From NCBI GenBank assembly GCA_037200445.1, contig JBBCGH010000001.1, forward strand, positions 4,647,162-4,711,161: a stretch of 64,000 bases of DNA. Reading direction: 5' to 3'. This DNA is from Alphaproteobacteria bacterium. Its GTDB lineage: Bacteria; Pseudomonadota; Alphaproteobacteria; Rhizobiales; Xanthobacteraceae. Of this stretch, positions 36,686 through 44,147 are shown in pieces; the stretch's first letter is position 1, and every line of letters begins with the position of its first letter. The position numbers and the translations under genes were made by a program. A model generated the notes under the pieces. The model saw only the letters and a program-made list of their open reading frames with translations, had not been told where the DNA came from and made no database searches.

Positions 36686-36721
36686 TTCCGAAAACCGGTG
36701 TCCACTTTTCGGGATCATCCG
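36686..36721. repeat. Palindromic repeat (family B) at the livH stop codon
   Basis: TCCGAAAACCGGTGTCCACT and TTTCGGGATCATCCG. In the livH sense, the TGA at 36725-36723 is followed directly by the repeat. It fills the 51-bp livH-livM gap. Confidence 0.75.
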
Positions 36722-36722
36722 C

Positions 36723-37604
36723 TCAGACTTTCTTCCGAACCGTCTCGCCGAAAATTCCCGACGGCATGAAGAGCAGCACGACGAGCACCACCACATACGC
36801 CGCGACGTCCTTGAATCCTTCCGGCAGATAGAATCCCGCGAGCGCCTCGACCACGCCGATGATCAGCCCACCAACGACCGCGCCGGGCACGCTGCCGAAG
36901 CCGCCGACCACGGCAGCCGGAAATGCCTTCAGCCCGATGAAGCCCATGTTGGAATGAACGAACGCGACCGGCGCGAGCAGGATGCCGCCGAAGGCCGCGA
37001 CGCCCGCGGCCAGCCCCCAGATCAGCATGTTCACGCGCTGCACCGGGATGCCCATGTAGTAGGCGGCAAGCTGGTTCTGCGAGGTCGCCTGCATGGCGAC
37101 GCCAAGCCTGGCGAAGCGGAAGAAGAGATAGAGCGCGAGGCAAAGCGCGGCCGTCAGCACGATGGTCGCAAGCTGCTCGCTCGCCAGAACCACGCCGCCG
37201 AAGCGGATGACGCCCTCGCCGAACGGCGTCTTGAGCGAATAAGTCTCGGTGCCCCAGCCCGGCACCATGGTGACGACGCCGCGCAGCACATAGCCGACGC
37301 CGATGGTGATCATCACCACTGTGAACGTCGGATAGCCGAGCACCGGGCGGATCACGATGCGCTCGATCAGCATGCCGACCGCGGCCATCACCACGATGGC
37401 GAACAGGATCGTCGCCCAGTACGGCCAGCCGAGCACGGTGCTCGCGGTCAGCCCGAAGAACGCGCCGAGCATCATCAGGTCGCCCTGCGCGAAGTTGACC
37501 GTCTCGGTCGCCTTGTAGATCAGCACAAAGCCGAGCGCGACCAGCGCGTAGACGCAGCCCTGCGCGACGCCTGCAAGAGTGAGCTGCAGGAACTGACTGA
37601 ACAC
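36723..37604 (-). CDS. livH: Branched-chain-type ABC transporter permease LivH
   Basis: 293 residues from GTG 37604, preceded by GGGAGGGGG. LivH pattern: LTLAGVAQGCVYALVALGFV, IYKATETVNFAQGDLMMLGA and GIPVQRVNMLIWGLAAGVAA with FGGILLAPVAFVHSNMGFIG. About eight helices. It is the first gene of the right minus-strand arm, divergent from the AtuA gene with 192 bp between the starts. Confidence 0.88.
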   Translation of the reverse strand: MFSQFLQLTLAGVAQGCVYALVALGFVLIYKATETVNFAQGDLMMLGAFFGLTASTVLGWPYWATILFAIVVMAAVGMLIERIVIRPVLGYPTFTVVMITIGVGYVLRGVVTMVPGWGTETYSLKTPFGEGVIRFGGVVLASEQLATIVLTAALCLALYLFFRFARLGVAMQATSQNQLAAYYMGIPVQRVNMLIWGLAAGVAAFGGILLAPVAFVHSNMGFIGLKAFPAAVVGGFGSVPGAVVGGLIIGVVEALAGFYLPEGFKDVAAYVVVLVVLLFMPSGIFGETVRKKV

Positions 37605-37623
37605 GCCCCCTCCCCGGTCTTGC

Positions 37624-37741
37624 CGTCATGCCCCGCGAAGGCGGGGCATCCAGTAAACACGAACTGTTCGCGTGGGTACACCGGTGCGCGGTATTGTCTC
37701 TCAGCGATTACTGGATCGCCCGCCCTCGCGGACGATGACGA
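37624..37741. repeat. Palindromic repeat (family C2) in the right divergent promoter region
   Basis: GTCATGCCCCGCGAAGGCGG with GGCATCCAGTAAACACGA at the left and GCGATTACTGGATCGCCCGC with GGACGATGACG at the right. It occupies most of the livH-AtuA gap, so the promoters must lie within or right beside it. Confidence 0.75.
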
Positions 37742-37752
37742 TAGAGATGCGT

Positions 37753-37770
37753 ACCAAGCATTTGCTTTTC
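37753..37770. promoter_or_regulatory. Candidate TetR operator in the right divergent promoter
   Basis: ACCAAGCA-TT-TGCTTTTC, an imperfect 18-bp palindrome with a perfect AAGCA/TGCTT core, preceded by CGT. It lies 26 bp upstream of the AtuA start and matches the left divergon site (24892) in 17 of 19 positions when that site is read on the other strand. Confidence 0.62.
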
Positions 37771-37796
37771 GCCAAACGCCCTCCTACCGTCTCCCC

Positions 37797-39170
37797 ATGA
37801 AATCGGTCCGCATCGGCGCCGGGCTCGGCTTTTACGGCGATAGCTGGCGCCCGGTGCGCGCTTCGGTCGAAAGCGGCAACGTCCAATACATCGCCAGCGA
37901 TCACCTCGCCGAACTGACGCTCGCGATCCTGCAGAAAGACCGCCAGAAAGACCCGAGCGCGGGCTATACGCGCGACGTCGTGCCGATGCTGCTCGAGTTG
38001 TGGCCGCTCGCAGCCGAGCGCGGCGTGAAGTTCGTGATGAATGCCGGCGGGCTCAATCCGCACGGCGCACGCGACGCGGTGGCGCGCGCCTTCAAGGAGA
38101 AAGGTTACACGGCGAAGATCGCGGTCGTCACCGGCGACTCGATTTCCGAACGCATCGACGAATTGCAGGCGGGCGGTGAGACGCTCGCACATCTCGACAC
38201 TGCTGCCGACATCGCAACGGTGCGTGACAGAATTGTTTTCGCCAACGCCTACCTGGGCGCCGCGCCGATCGCCGAGGCGCTGGCGCAAGGCGCCGACATC
38301 GTGATTACCGGCCGCGTCGCCGATGCGGCGCTCTCGCTCGGGCCGATCATGCACGAACTCGGCTGGCGCTGGGACGACTGGGAGAAGCTCGCGCAGGGGC
38401 TGACCGTCGGCCATCTGCTCGAATGCTCCGGACAGGCGACCGGCGGCAATTTCGGCTCGGCCGGCGAATGGGCCAAGGTGCAGAATTTCGTCGGGCTCGG
38501 CTATCCGATCGCCGAGGTGAGCGAAGACGGCACGGCGGTCGTGACCAAGGCGCCGGGCACCGGCGGACGCGTGACCTTCGACACGCTGCGCCAGCAGCTG
38601 CTCTACGAGGTGCACAATCCGCACGCCTACTACTCGCCCGATGTCGTGCTCGACATGGGCACCCTGAATTTCGACGACCGCGGCAATGACAGCGTGCGCA
38701 TCACCGGTGCCACCGGCGCCAAGCGCCCGGACACGCTCAAGGTCGTCGCCGGCTATCACGACGGCTGGATGGGCACCGGCATGATCGGCTTCTCGTGGCC
38801 GGACGCCTACCTCAAGTGCGAGACCGCCGTGAACATCATCAAGGGGCTGATGGAAGAGCGCGGCTGGAAGCCCGACGAAATCAACGCCGAGTACATCGGC
38901 TACAACTCGCTGCTCGGCGCCAATGCCGACCCGGCGCAGCGCGACAATCTCAACGAATGCTTCATCCGCATGACCATCCGCACCACGGACAAACGCATGG
39001 CCGACGGCTTCGGCCGGTTGTTCCCCTGGCTCGGCCTCTCCGGCCCGCCTTACGTCGGCGGCTTCAAGGGCGTGCAGGGTGCAAAGGAACTGCTCGGGCT
39101 GTGGCCGACGCTGGTGCGCCGCGAGGCGATCGAGCCGCGCGTCGCGATCGACGTCGAGGCGATCGCATGA
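37797..39170 (+). CDS. Acyclic terpene utilisation AtuA family protein (DUF1446)
   Basis: 457 residues with the AtuA pattern: RIGAGLGFYGDSWRPVRASV at the N-terminus, YIASDHLAELTLAILQKDRQ, FVMNAGGLNPHGARDA, DIVITGRVADAALSLGPIMH, and LLECSGQATGGNFGSAGEW. AtuA is essential for citronellol/geraniol growth in Pseudomonas, but its reaction is not established; the fold may bind an acyl-CoA intermediate. It is followed by the small AtuA-like domain as a separate gene (ATGA overlap). Together with carboxylase, hydratase and dehydrogenase genes it marks the locus as Atu-like. Confidence 0.85.
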   Translation: MKSVRIGAGLGFYGDSWRPVRASVESGNVQYIASDHLAELTLAILQKDRQKDPSAGYTRDVVPMLLELWPLAAERGVKFVMNAGGLNPHGARDAVARAFKEKGYTAKIAVVTGDSISERIDELQAGGETLAHLDTAADIATVRDRIVFANAYLGAAPIAEALAQGADIVITGRVADAALSLGPIMHELGWRWDDWEKLAQGLTVGHLLECSGQATGGNFGSAGEWAKVQNFVGLGYPIAEVSEDGTAVVTKAPGTGGRVTFDTLRQQLLYEVHNPHAYYSPDVVLDMGTLNFDDRGNDSVRITGATGAKRPDTLKVVAGYHDGWMGTGMIGFSWPDAYLKCETAVNIIKGLMEERGWKPDEINAEYIGYNSLLGANADPAQRDNLNECFIRMTIRTTDKRMADGFGRLFPWLGLSGPPYVGGFKGVQGAKELLGLWPTLVRREAIEPRVAIDVEAIA

Positions 39171-39508
39171 AAGTGGGCTTGTGGAAGATCGCGCACGCGA
39201 GAAGCGGCGACAAGGCCGACCGCGCCGACATCGGGCTGTTCGCCTACGACGCGCCGACCTACGCGGTGTTGAAGCGAGAGGTGACGCGCGAGCGGCTCGC
39301 CGTGCATTTCGCCGACATCTGCAAGGGGCCGGTCGAGCTCTATCCGCTCGACAATCTGCTCGCACTCAAGATCGTGCTCAACGCCGCGCTGCAGGGGGGA
39401 GCTGCGCGCTCGCTGCGCATGGACAATCTCGGCAAGTCGGTCGCCGCACAATTGCTGCGCATGGAGATCGAGGCGCCCGCCGACTTGCCAAGGCTCGCGC
39501 GCGCATGA
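39167..39508 (+). CDS. AtuA-like C-terminal domain protein (ferredoxin-like fold)
   Basis: 113 residues. In many organisms this module (KIAHARSGDKADRADIGLFA) is fused to the C-terminus of AtuA; here it is a separate gene whose start overlaps the AtuA stop. The GDKAD...GL motif followed by LPLDNL-type segments (YPLDNLLALKIVLNAALQGG) is the family mark. It probably forms a complex with AtuA. Its stop overlaps the TetR start. Confidence 0.8.
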   Translation: MKVGLWKIAHARSGDKADRADIGLFAYDAPTYAVLKREVTRERLAVHFADICKGPVELYPLDNLLALKIVLNAALQGGAARSLRMDNLGKSVAAQLLRMEIEAPADLPRLARA

Positions 39509-40110
39509 GCCTCGCGCAGCGCAAGGCGCGCCCGCGCCGCAACAACGAGAGCAACCGGCGCGAGGAATTGCTGCGCGTCTCGGCGAAGCTGTTCCGCGAG
39601 AAAGGCTTCGACGGCACGTCCATCCGCGACATCTCGGCCGCGGCGGGGATGCATTCGGGCAGCCCGTTCTATCACTTCAAGACCAAGCAGGACATTCTGG
39701 TCGCCGTGATGGAGCAAGGCCTCGCCGAGGGCCTGTGCAGGACCGAAGAGGTGATGGCGCTCAGCGTTCCGCCGGACCAAAAGCTGACCCGGCTGATCCG
39801 CGCGCAGCTCGGCACCATTCTGGAAGAAGGCAGCGACTTCATTCCGGTGCTGCTCTACGACTGGCGCTCGCTCACCCCGGCAAACCGCCGCCGCATTGTC
39901 GCGGTGAAGGACCGCTACGACGCGCTGTGGCAGCGCCTGATCGATGAGCTCAAGCGCGACGGCCGCATGCCGGGCGACGCGCAGCTTGTCCGATTGCTCA
40001 TCCTCGGCGCGGTGAACTGGGCCGGCACCTGGTATCGCACGGGCGGGCGCCTCTCGCTCGACGAGGTCGCGGACGGAGCAGCGCGCCTGTTCCTGCAGAG
40101 TACGCGATGA
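39505..40110 (+). CDS. TetR/AcrR-family transcriptional regulator
   Basis: 201 residues; a basic N-terminal tail (RKARPRRNNESNRREELL) precedes the TetR HTH (SAKLFREKGFDGTSIRDISA, then HSGSPFYHFKTKQDIL). The C-terminal helical domain should bind an effector, plausibly an acyl-CoA. It is the third gene of the AtuA operon (ATGA overlaps on both sides), so it is probably autoregulated. The palindromes at 24892 and 37753 are its candidate operators. Confidence 0.85.
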   Translation: MSLAQRKARPRRNNESNRREELLRVSAKLFREKGFDGTSIRDISAAAGMHSGSPFYHFKTKQDILVAVMEQGLAEGLCRTEEVMALSVPPDQKLTRLIRAQLGTILEEGSDFIPVLLYDWRSLTPANRRRIVAVKDRYDALWQRLIDELKRDGRMPGDAQLVRLLILGAVNWAGTWYRTGGRLSLDEVADGAARLFLQSTR

Positions 40111-41405
40111 CACCGCGCCCGCGGCTCCCGATTTTCTACGGCTGGATCATCGTCGGCGTCGTGTTCATCACCATGGCGATCGGCGTCAACGCGCGCACCT
40201 CGTTCTCGCTGCTGTTCCCGCCCATCCTCAATGAATTCGGCTGGGATCGCGCGGTCGTCGCCGGCGTGTTCTCGTTCGGCTTCTTTGCATCCGCGCTGGT
40301 CAGCCCCTTCTCGGGCCGCATGGTGGATCGGCGCGGCCCGCGTCTGGTCATCGAGATTGGCGTGGTGATCCTGGTCGCGGGACTTTGCCTTGCGACGCTC
40401 GCCCGCGAGGTCTGGCAGCTCTACGCGACGCTCGGCCTGATGGTCGGGGTCGGCGGCAATCTGCTCGGCTACAGCGTGCAGTCCGTGATCCTGCCGGCGT
40501 GGTTCGCGCGCAAACGCGGGCTCGCGATCGGCATCGCGTTCTCCGGCGTCGGCATCGGCTCGGTCGTGTTGCTGCCCTGGTTGCAAACCGTGATCGCGCG
40601 CGATGGATGGCGCTTTGCGTGCCTTGCGCTCGCGCTGATCATCGCGATCGTGCTGTTTCCGCTCAACCTCTTGCTGCGGCGCCGGCCACAGGACCTCGGC
40701 CTCTTCCCCGATGGCGATGCCGCGCCGCACGGGTCGGGTCCGCGCGCCGCGGCCGCCAACATCGTCGACGCCGCGTGGGCCGCCACCGACTGGACACTGT
40801 CACGCGCCGCGCGCACCGCGCGCTTCTGGTGGATCGCGCTCGGCTATTTCGCGATCCTCTATGCCTGGTACGCCGTGCAGGTGCACCAGACGAAATATCT
40901 GACCGAGATCGGCGTGTCGCCGATGGAGGCCGCCTGGGCGCTCGGCCTCGTCAGCCTTGTCGGCATTCCGGGGCAGATCGTGTTCGGCCACGTCTCGGAC
41001 CGGATCGGGCGCGAATGGTGCTGGGCGATCGGCTGCCTCGGTTTCGTGATCTGCTTTGCGGCGCTGATCGCGCTGCGCGCGGGCGCAAACCCGCTGCTGC
41101 TCTACACCATGGTGATCGCGCAGGGCTTCCTTGGCTACTCGATGACCTCCGTGTTCGGCCCGATCGTCGCGGAAATTTTCGAAGGCCCGCACTTCGGCGG
41201 GATCTTCGGCACGCTGATGGTGTCTGCGATCGGCGGCGGCGCGGTCGGCCCGTGGGTCACCGGCTACTTGCACGACCAGACCGGCAACTACGACCTCGCG
41301 TTCCTGATCGCGCTCGCGCTGAGCATTCTCTCGGCGGTCACGATCTTCATCGCGGGCCCGCGCAAGGTGCGGCTGGTGGCGGGACGGATGCCGACAACAG
41401 AATGA
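40107..41405 (+). CDS. MFS transporter
   Basis: 432 residues with about twelve membrane helices. MFS markers: SPFSGRMVDRRGPRL in the loop between helices 2 and 3, and GHVSDRIGREW in the second half. It resembles the oxalate/formate or monocarboxylate antiporter-like group. Last gene of the AtuA operon; it may export or import a pathway acid, giving a second transport route beside the Liv system. Confidence 0.83.
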   Translation: MTPRPRLPIFYGWIIVGVVFITMAIGVNARTSFSLLFPPILNEFGWDRAVVAGVFSFGFFASALVSPFSGRMVDRRGPRLVIEIGVVILVAGLCLATLAREVWQLYATLGLMVGVGGNLLGYSVQSVILPAWFARKRGLAIGIAFSGVGIGSVVLLPWLQTVIARDGWRFACLALALIIAIVLFPLNLLLRRRPQDLGLFPDGDAAPHGSGPRAAAANIVDAAWAATDWTLSRAARTARFWWIALGYFAILYAWYAVQVHQTKYLTEIGVSPMEAAWALGLVSLVGIPGQIVFGHVSDRIGREWCWAIGCLGFVICFAALIALRAGANPLLLYTMVIAQGFLGYSMTSVFGPIVAEIFEGPHFGGIFGTLMVSAIGGGAVGPWVTGYLHDQTGNYDLAFLIALALSILSAVTIFIAGPRKVRLVAGRMPTTE

Positions 41406-41443
41406 GCGCCCTTACGGCGCCCATCGTCGCAACGGCCTGGATT

Positions 41444-41520
41444 TGGTAGCGGGAGAGGGACTTGAACCCCCGACCTACGGATTATGATTCCGCCGCTCTA
41501 ACCAGCTGAGCTACCCCGCC
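41444..41520 (-). tRNA. tRNA-Met (anticodon CAU), elongator type
   Basis: A complete cloverleaf on the minus strand: acceptor GGCGGGG pairing with TCCCGCT, D-arm GCTC/GAGC, anticodon arm GCGGA/TCCGT around loop ATCATAA (anticodon CAT), T-arm with TTCAAGT, and an encoded CCA end. CAU can also be tRNA-Ile2 (lysidine) or initiator tRNA; the first pair is G-T rather than the unpaired C-A of an initiator, and the sequence resembles elongator tRNA-Met. Confidence 0.88.
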
Positions 41521-41664
41521 GCCAAGCCGCTTCCGCGTTCGGAACCGGGTGGCTCCAGGCCGGAGCGCGGCGGATATAAGGAGTGCGCCGAAAGGGTGTC
41601 AAGGCAAACAGCTAGAGTGCGATCCAACTTCGTTGAATCGCACTCGTCGCGTTTTCTTTCGTTT

Positions 41665-41712
41665 GGGCATGATCTTGTCCGAAAACCGGTATCCACTTTT
41701 CGGGATCATGCC
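41665..41712. repeat. Palindromic repeat (family B) at the DUF6494 stop codon
   Basis: GGGCATGATCTTGTCCGAAA with CCGGTATCCAC and TTTTCGGGATCATGCCC. The stop TAG of the minus-strand gene abuts the repeat edge at 41713. The outer GCATGATC/GATCATGC arms are complete in this copy. Confidence 0.8.
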
Positions 41713-41916
41713 CTACCCCGTCTCGATCTCTCCGGTCACGTCGAACGTCAGGTTGACTCCCCCGATGGTGAACGTCGCCTTGGCGGGCAGCGCGCCGCCT
41801 TTGAGCTTGCCGCTCGCCGCGGCATCGCGCACCGCCTGCTCGATCTCGCGTTGCGAGGTGACGCCGACCTTCTTGAGGAACTTGCGCACGCTCATGTTGA
41901 ATGCGTCTTCGTTCAT
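41713..41916 (-). CDS. Small conserved protein (DUF6494-like)
   Basis: 67 residues, starting MNEDAFNMSVRKFLKKVGV and continuing TSQREIEQAVRDAAASGKL, then a short beta-type end (KATFTIGGVNLTFDVTGEIE). It is recognised as a small alphaproteobacterial family without known function, which I recall as DUF6494. AGGTC lies shortly upstream of the ATG. No partner is evident. Confidence 0.7.
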   Translation of the reverse strand: MNEDAFNMSVRKFLKKVGVTSQREIEQAVRDAAASGKLKGGALPAKATFTIGGVNLTFDVTGEIETG

Positions 41917-41931
41917 GTTGACCTCCAGTCT

Positions 41932-42032
41932 GTAGGGTGGGCAAAGGCGCGCTTGCGCGCCGTGCCCACGCGTCTTTACGAACTTTCAAATCGGTGGGCT
42001 CGCTTGGCTATCGCAAGCTTAGCCCACCCTAC
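41932..42032. repeat. Inverted repeat (family F)
   Basis: GTAGGGTGGGC at 41932 and GCCCACCCTAC at 42022 are perfect 11-bp arms. Inside are GGCGCGCTTGCGCGCC and CGCTTGGCTATCGCAAGC stems. It fills the gap between the DUF6494 and pmtA genes. Confidence 0.75.
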
Positions 42033-42037
42033 GAAAC

Positions 42038-42691
42038 TCAAACCGCGGCGCCGTTGCCCTTGCCGTAACGGATCAATGAGAAATGCCCGAGCGGCGGCAT
42101 CGGCCGGCGCTCGAGGAATCGGATGCCCCGCGCGGACGCCTGCCAGGCGGTGAGCCGCTCCCAGGGAAACTCGGGGCGCCAGCCGAGCCGCCGCGCCACC
42201 GGCGCGAACGCCTGCTCGGAAAGCTTGCGCAAGCCGCTCTCCGCCCCGATGTGATTCACCAGAACGATCTCGCCGCCCGGTTTCAGCACACGCGCGAACT
42301 CATCGAGGGTCGCCTCGGGGTCCGGCACCGCGGTGATGACGTATTGCGCCACGATCACGTCGAACGCATTGTCCGGAAACGCCAGGTGCTTCGCATCCAT
42401 CACGGCGAGCGCTTCGACATTGGCAAGCCCGTGCTCGGCGACGCGCTCGGCGGCCTTGCGCAGCATCGGCGCCGAGATGTCGATCCCGACGATGCTGTTG
42501 TGGCGCGCGTAATCGGGGAGCGAGATGCCGGTGCCGACGCCGACTTCCAGGATGCGCCCGCCGATGCGCTCCGCCGCCGCGATCGAGGCGCGGCGCCCGC
42601 GCTCGAACACCTTGCCGAACACGACGTCATAGACCGGCGCCCAGCGCGCGTAGGCCTTCTCGATCGTCGCCCGGTCGAGCGTGTCGGTCAT
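42038..42691 (-). CDS. pmtA: Phosphatidylethanolamine N-methyltransferase PmtA (Rhodobacter-type)
   Basis: A 217-residue class-I SAM methyltransferase: motif I ILEVGVGTGISLPDY, motif II region VGIDISAPMLRKAAER, and DVIVAQYVITAVPDPEATLD with LKPGGEIVLVNH. The YDVVFGKVFERGRRASI N-terminus and AVARRLGWRPEFP-type end match the soluble PmtA that makes phosphatidylcholine by successive methylation in alphaproteobacteria. It acts at the membrane surface. A related SAM methyltransferase remains possible. Confidence 0.82.
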   Translation of the reverse strand: MTDTLDRATIEKAYARWAPVYDVVFGKVFERGRRASIAAAERIGGRILEVGVGTGISLPDYARHNSIVGIDISAPMLRKAAERVAEHGLANVEALAVMDAKHLAFPDNAFDVIVAQYVITAVPDPEATLDEFARVLKPGGEIVLVNHIGAESGLRKLSEQAFAPVARRLGWRPEFPWERLTAWQASARGIRFLERRPMPPLGHFSLIRYGKGNGAAV

Positions 42692-42709
42692 TCGCCCCCT
42701 CTAGCGTTT

Positions 42710-42758
42710 GGGCATGATCTTGTCCGAAAACCGGTATCCACTTTTCCGGATCATGCCC
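42710..42758. repeat. Palindromic repeat (family B) at the mnmA stop codon
   Basis: GGGCATGATCTTGTCCGAAA and CCGGTATCCACTTTTCCGG with ATCATGCCC. The mnmA stop TGA (42761-42759) abuts it; it lies between mnmA and pmtA, so it may separate their transcripts. Confidence 0.8.
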
Positions 42759-43922
42759 TCAGGCGTGCGCCGCAATCCGTTCGCGTGCCGCCGACGCAGG
42801 CTCGGTCGCCCGGATGAAGCCGCCGCCGAGTACGCGCGCCTCGCCGTCGGCCGCATCGTAGATCACGCAGGCCTGTCCGGGTGCCACGCCCTCCTCGCCT
42901 CCGGCAAGGTCGACCGCGATGCCGTCGCGCGCGGCGGCGAGCGATGCGGGCTGCGCCGGACGCGTCGAGCGCACCTTGACGAAGACCTCGCGGCGCGGGG
43001 CGTCATCGAGCGCACCCTCGCCGATCCAGTTCACGTCGTGCAGATGGATGACGCGCGTCGCGAGTGCGGCGTGCGGCCCGACCACGACACGGCGCGTCCC
43101 AGCGTCGAGCCGCAGCACATAAAGCGGCTCGCGCGCGGCGATCTTCAGGCCTTTGCGCTGGCCGACCGTGAAGTGGATGATGCCGTCGTGCTGCCCGAGC
43201 ACGCGGCCTGACAGATCGACAATGTCGCCCGGGGCCGCTGCGCCCGGCCGCAGGCGTTCGATCACGTCCGCATAGTGGCCGCTCGGCACGAAGCAGATGT
43301 CCTGGCTATCCTGCTTGTCGGCGATCGCGAGACCGAACTCGCGCGCGAGCTCCCGAACCCGCGCCTTGGGCAGGCCGCCGAGCGGAAAGCGTAGCACGTC
43401 GAGCTGCTCGCGCGTCGTGGCGAACAGGAAATAGCTCTGGTCGCGGTCGGCATCGTGCGCGCGGAAGAGCGCGCGGCTGCCGCCGGCGAGGCTGCGGTTG
43501 ACCACGTAGTGCCCGGTGGCGAGGACGCTGCCGCCGAGTTCGCGCGCCGTGGTGAGCAAATCGGCGAACTTGATCGACCGGTTGCATTCGACGCACGGCA
43601 CCGGCGTCTCGCCTGCCGCATAGCTTGCGGCGAACCGGTCGATCACGGCTTCCTTGAAGCGCGCCTCGTAGTCGAGCACGTAATGCGGAATCCCGAGCCG
43701 CTCGGCGACCGTGCGCGCGTCATGAATGTCGCGGCCGGCACAGCAGGCACCCTTGCGGTGCGTCGCGGCGCCATGATCGTAAAGCTGCAGCGTCACCCCG
43801 ACGACGTCGTAGCCCTCGGCCTTGAGCAGCGCGGCTGTGACCGAGGAGTCGACGCCGCCCGACATCGCGACGACGACGCGCGTGTCCTCCGGCCGGCCCT
43901 GCGTATCGAGGCTGTTGAGCAT
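42759..43922 (-). CDS. mnmA: tRNA 2-thiouridine(34) synthase MnmA
   Basis: 387 residues. The PP-loop SGGVDSSV lies near residue 21; catalytic Cys in TPVPCVECN (about residue 112) and the second Cys in [11 protein letters not shown] (about 210), the pair that carries the persulfide. VLATGHYV and FTVGQRKGL are further family marks, and the C-terminal beta-barrel is present. It thiolates U34 of tRNAs for Lys, Glu and Gln. It is divergent from fliK, with 225 bp between starts. Confidence 0.95.
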   Translation of the reverse strand: MLNSLDTQGRPEDTRVVVAMSGGVDSSVTAALLKAEGYDVVGVTLQLYDHGAATHRKGACCAGRDIHDARTVAERLGIPHYVLDYEARFKEAVIDRFAASYAAGETPVPCVECNRSIKFADLLTTARELGGSVLATGHYVVNRSLAGGSRALFRAHDADRDQSYFLFATTREQLDVLRFPLGGLPKARVRELAREFGLAIADKQDSQDICFVPSGHYADVIERLRPGAAAPGDIVDLSGRVLGQHDGIIHFTVGQRKGLKIAAREPLYVLRLDAGTRRVVVGPHAALATRVIHLHDVNWIGEGALDDAPRREVFVKVRSTRPAQPASLAAARDGIAVDLAGGEEGVAPGQACVIYDAADGEARVLGGGFIRATEPASAARERIAAHA

Positions 43923-43994
43923 CGCCCATACCTATAAGGCGGCCTTCCGCGGCGCAATGCGGAGCCTGGGTTTCGGCCGGGTTTGGAACCCGTC

Positions 43995-44011
43995 TCGGCA
44001 GTTCTTGCCGA
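43995..44011. promoter_or_regulatory. FlbD/ftr-like palindrome upstream of fliK
   Basis: TCGGCA-GTTCT-TGCCGA, perfect 6-bp arms. The core CGGCA-N5-TGCCG has the same spacing as the palindromes before fliF and flhA. It lies about 115 bp upstream of the predicted sigma-54 start, the usual place of an enhancer. A second, looser pair (CGGCA-N8-TGCCG) follows at 44013-44030. Confidence 0.5.
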
Positions 44012-44092
44012 CCGGCAGCAGCGGGTGCCGTCCGGGGTTTTGTCTGACCGTATTAACATATTGATTTTGCTCCAAAAGTATTTGGGCAGCGA

Positions 44093-44108
44093 TGGCCCGG
44101 CGCTTGCA
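44093..44108 (+). promoter_or_regulatory. Sigma-54 promoter for fliK-flgD
   Basis: TGGCCCG-GCGC-TTGCA matches the consensus TGGCACG-N4-TTGCW in 11 of 12 fixed positions, with the correct GG-to-GC spacing. The predicted transcript start is about 44119, some 30 bp before the fliK start. Activation by FlbD, encoded at 51078, is inferred. Confidence 0.8.
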
Positions 44109-44147
44109 ATCCGTTTCGCGCGCCCGTGCGTCCAGAAGAGGTTTGCC

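Noticed and set aside
41444-41520. tRNA-Ile2 (lysidine) reading of the CAU tRNA
   Set aside because: The acceptor and anticodon stems resemble alphaproteobacterial elongator tRNA-Met more than tRNA-Ile2, but a covariance-model search would settle it.
44013-44030. Second CGGCA...TGCCG pair upstream of fliK as another FlbD site
   Set aside because: Spacer is 8 bp rather than 5, unlike the other three palindromes; could be chance in GC-rich DNA.
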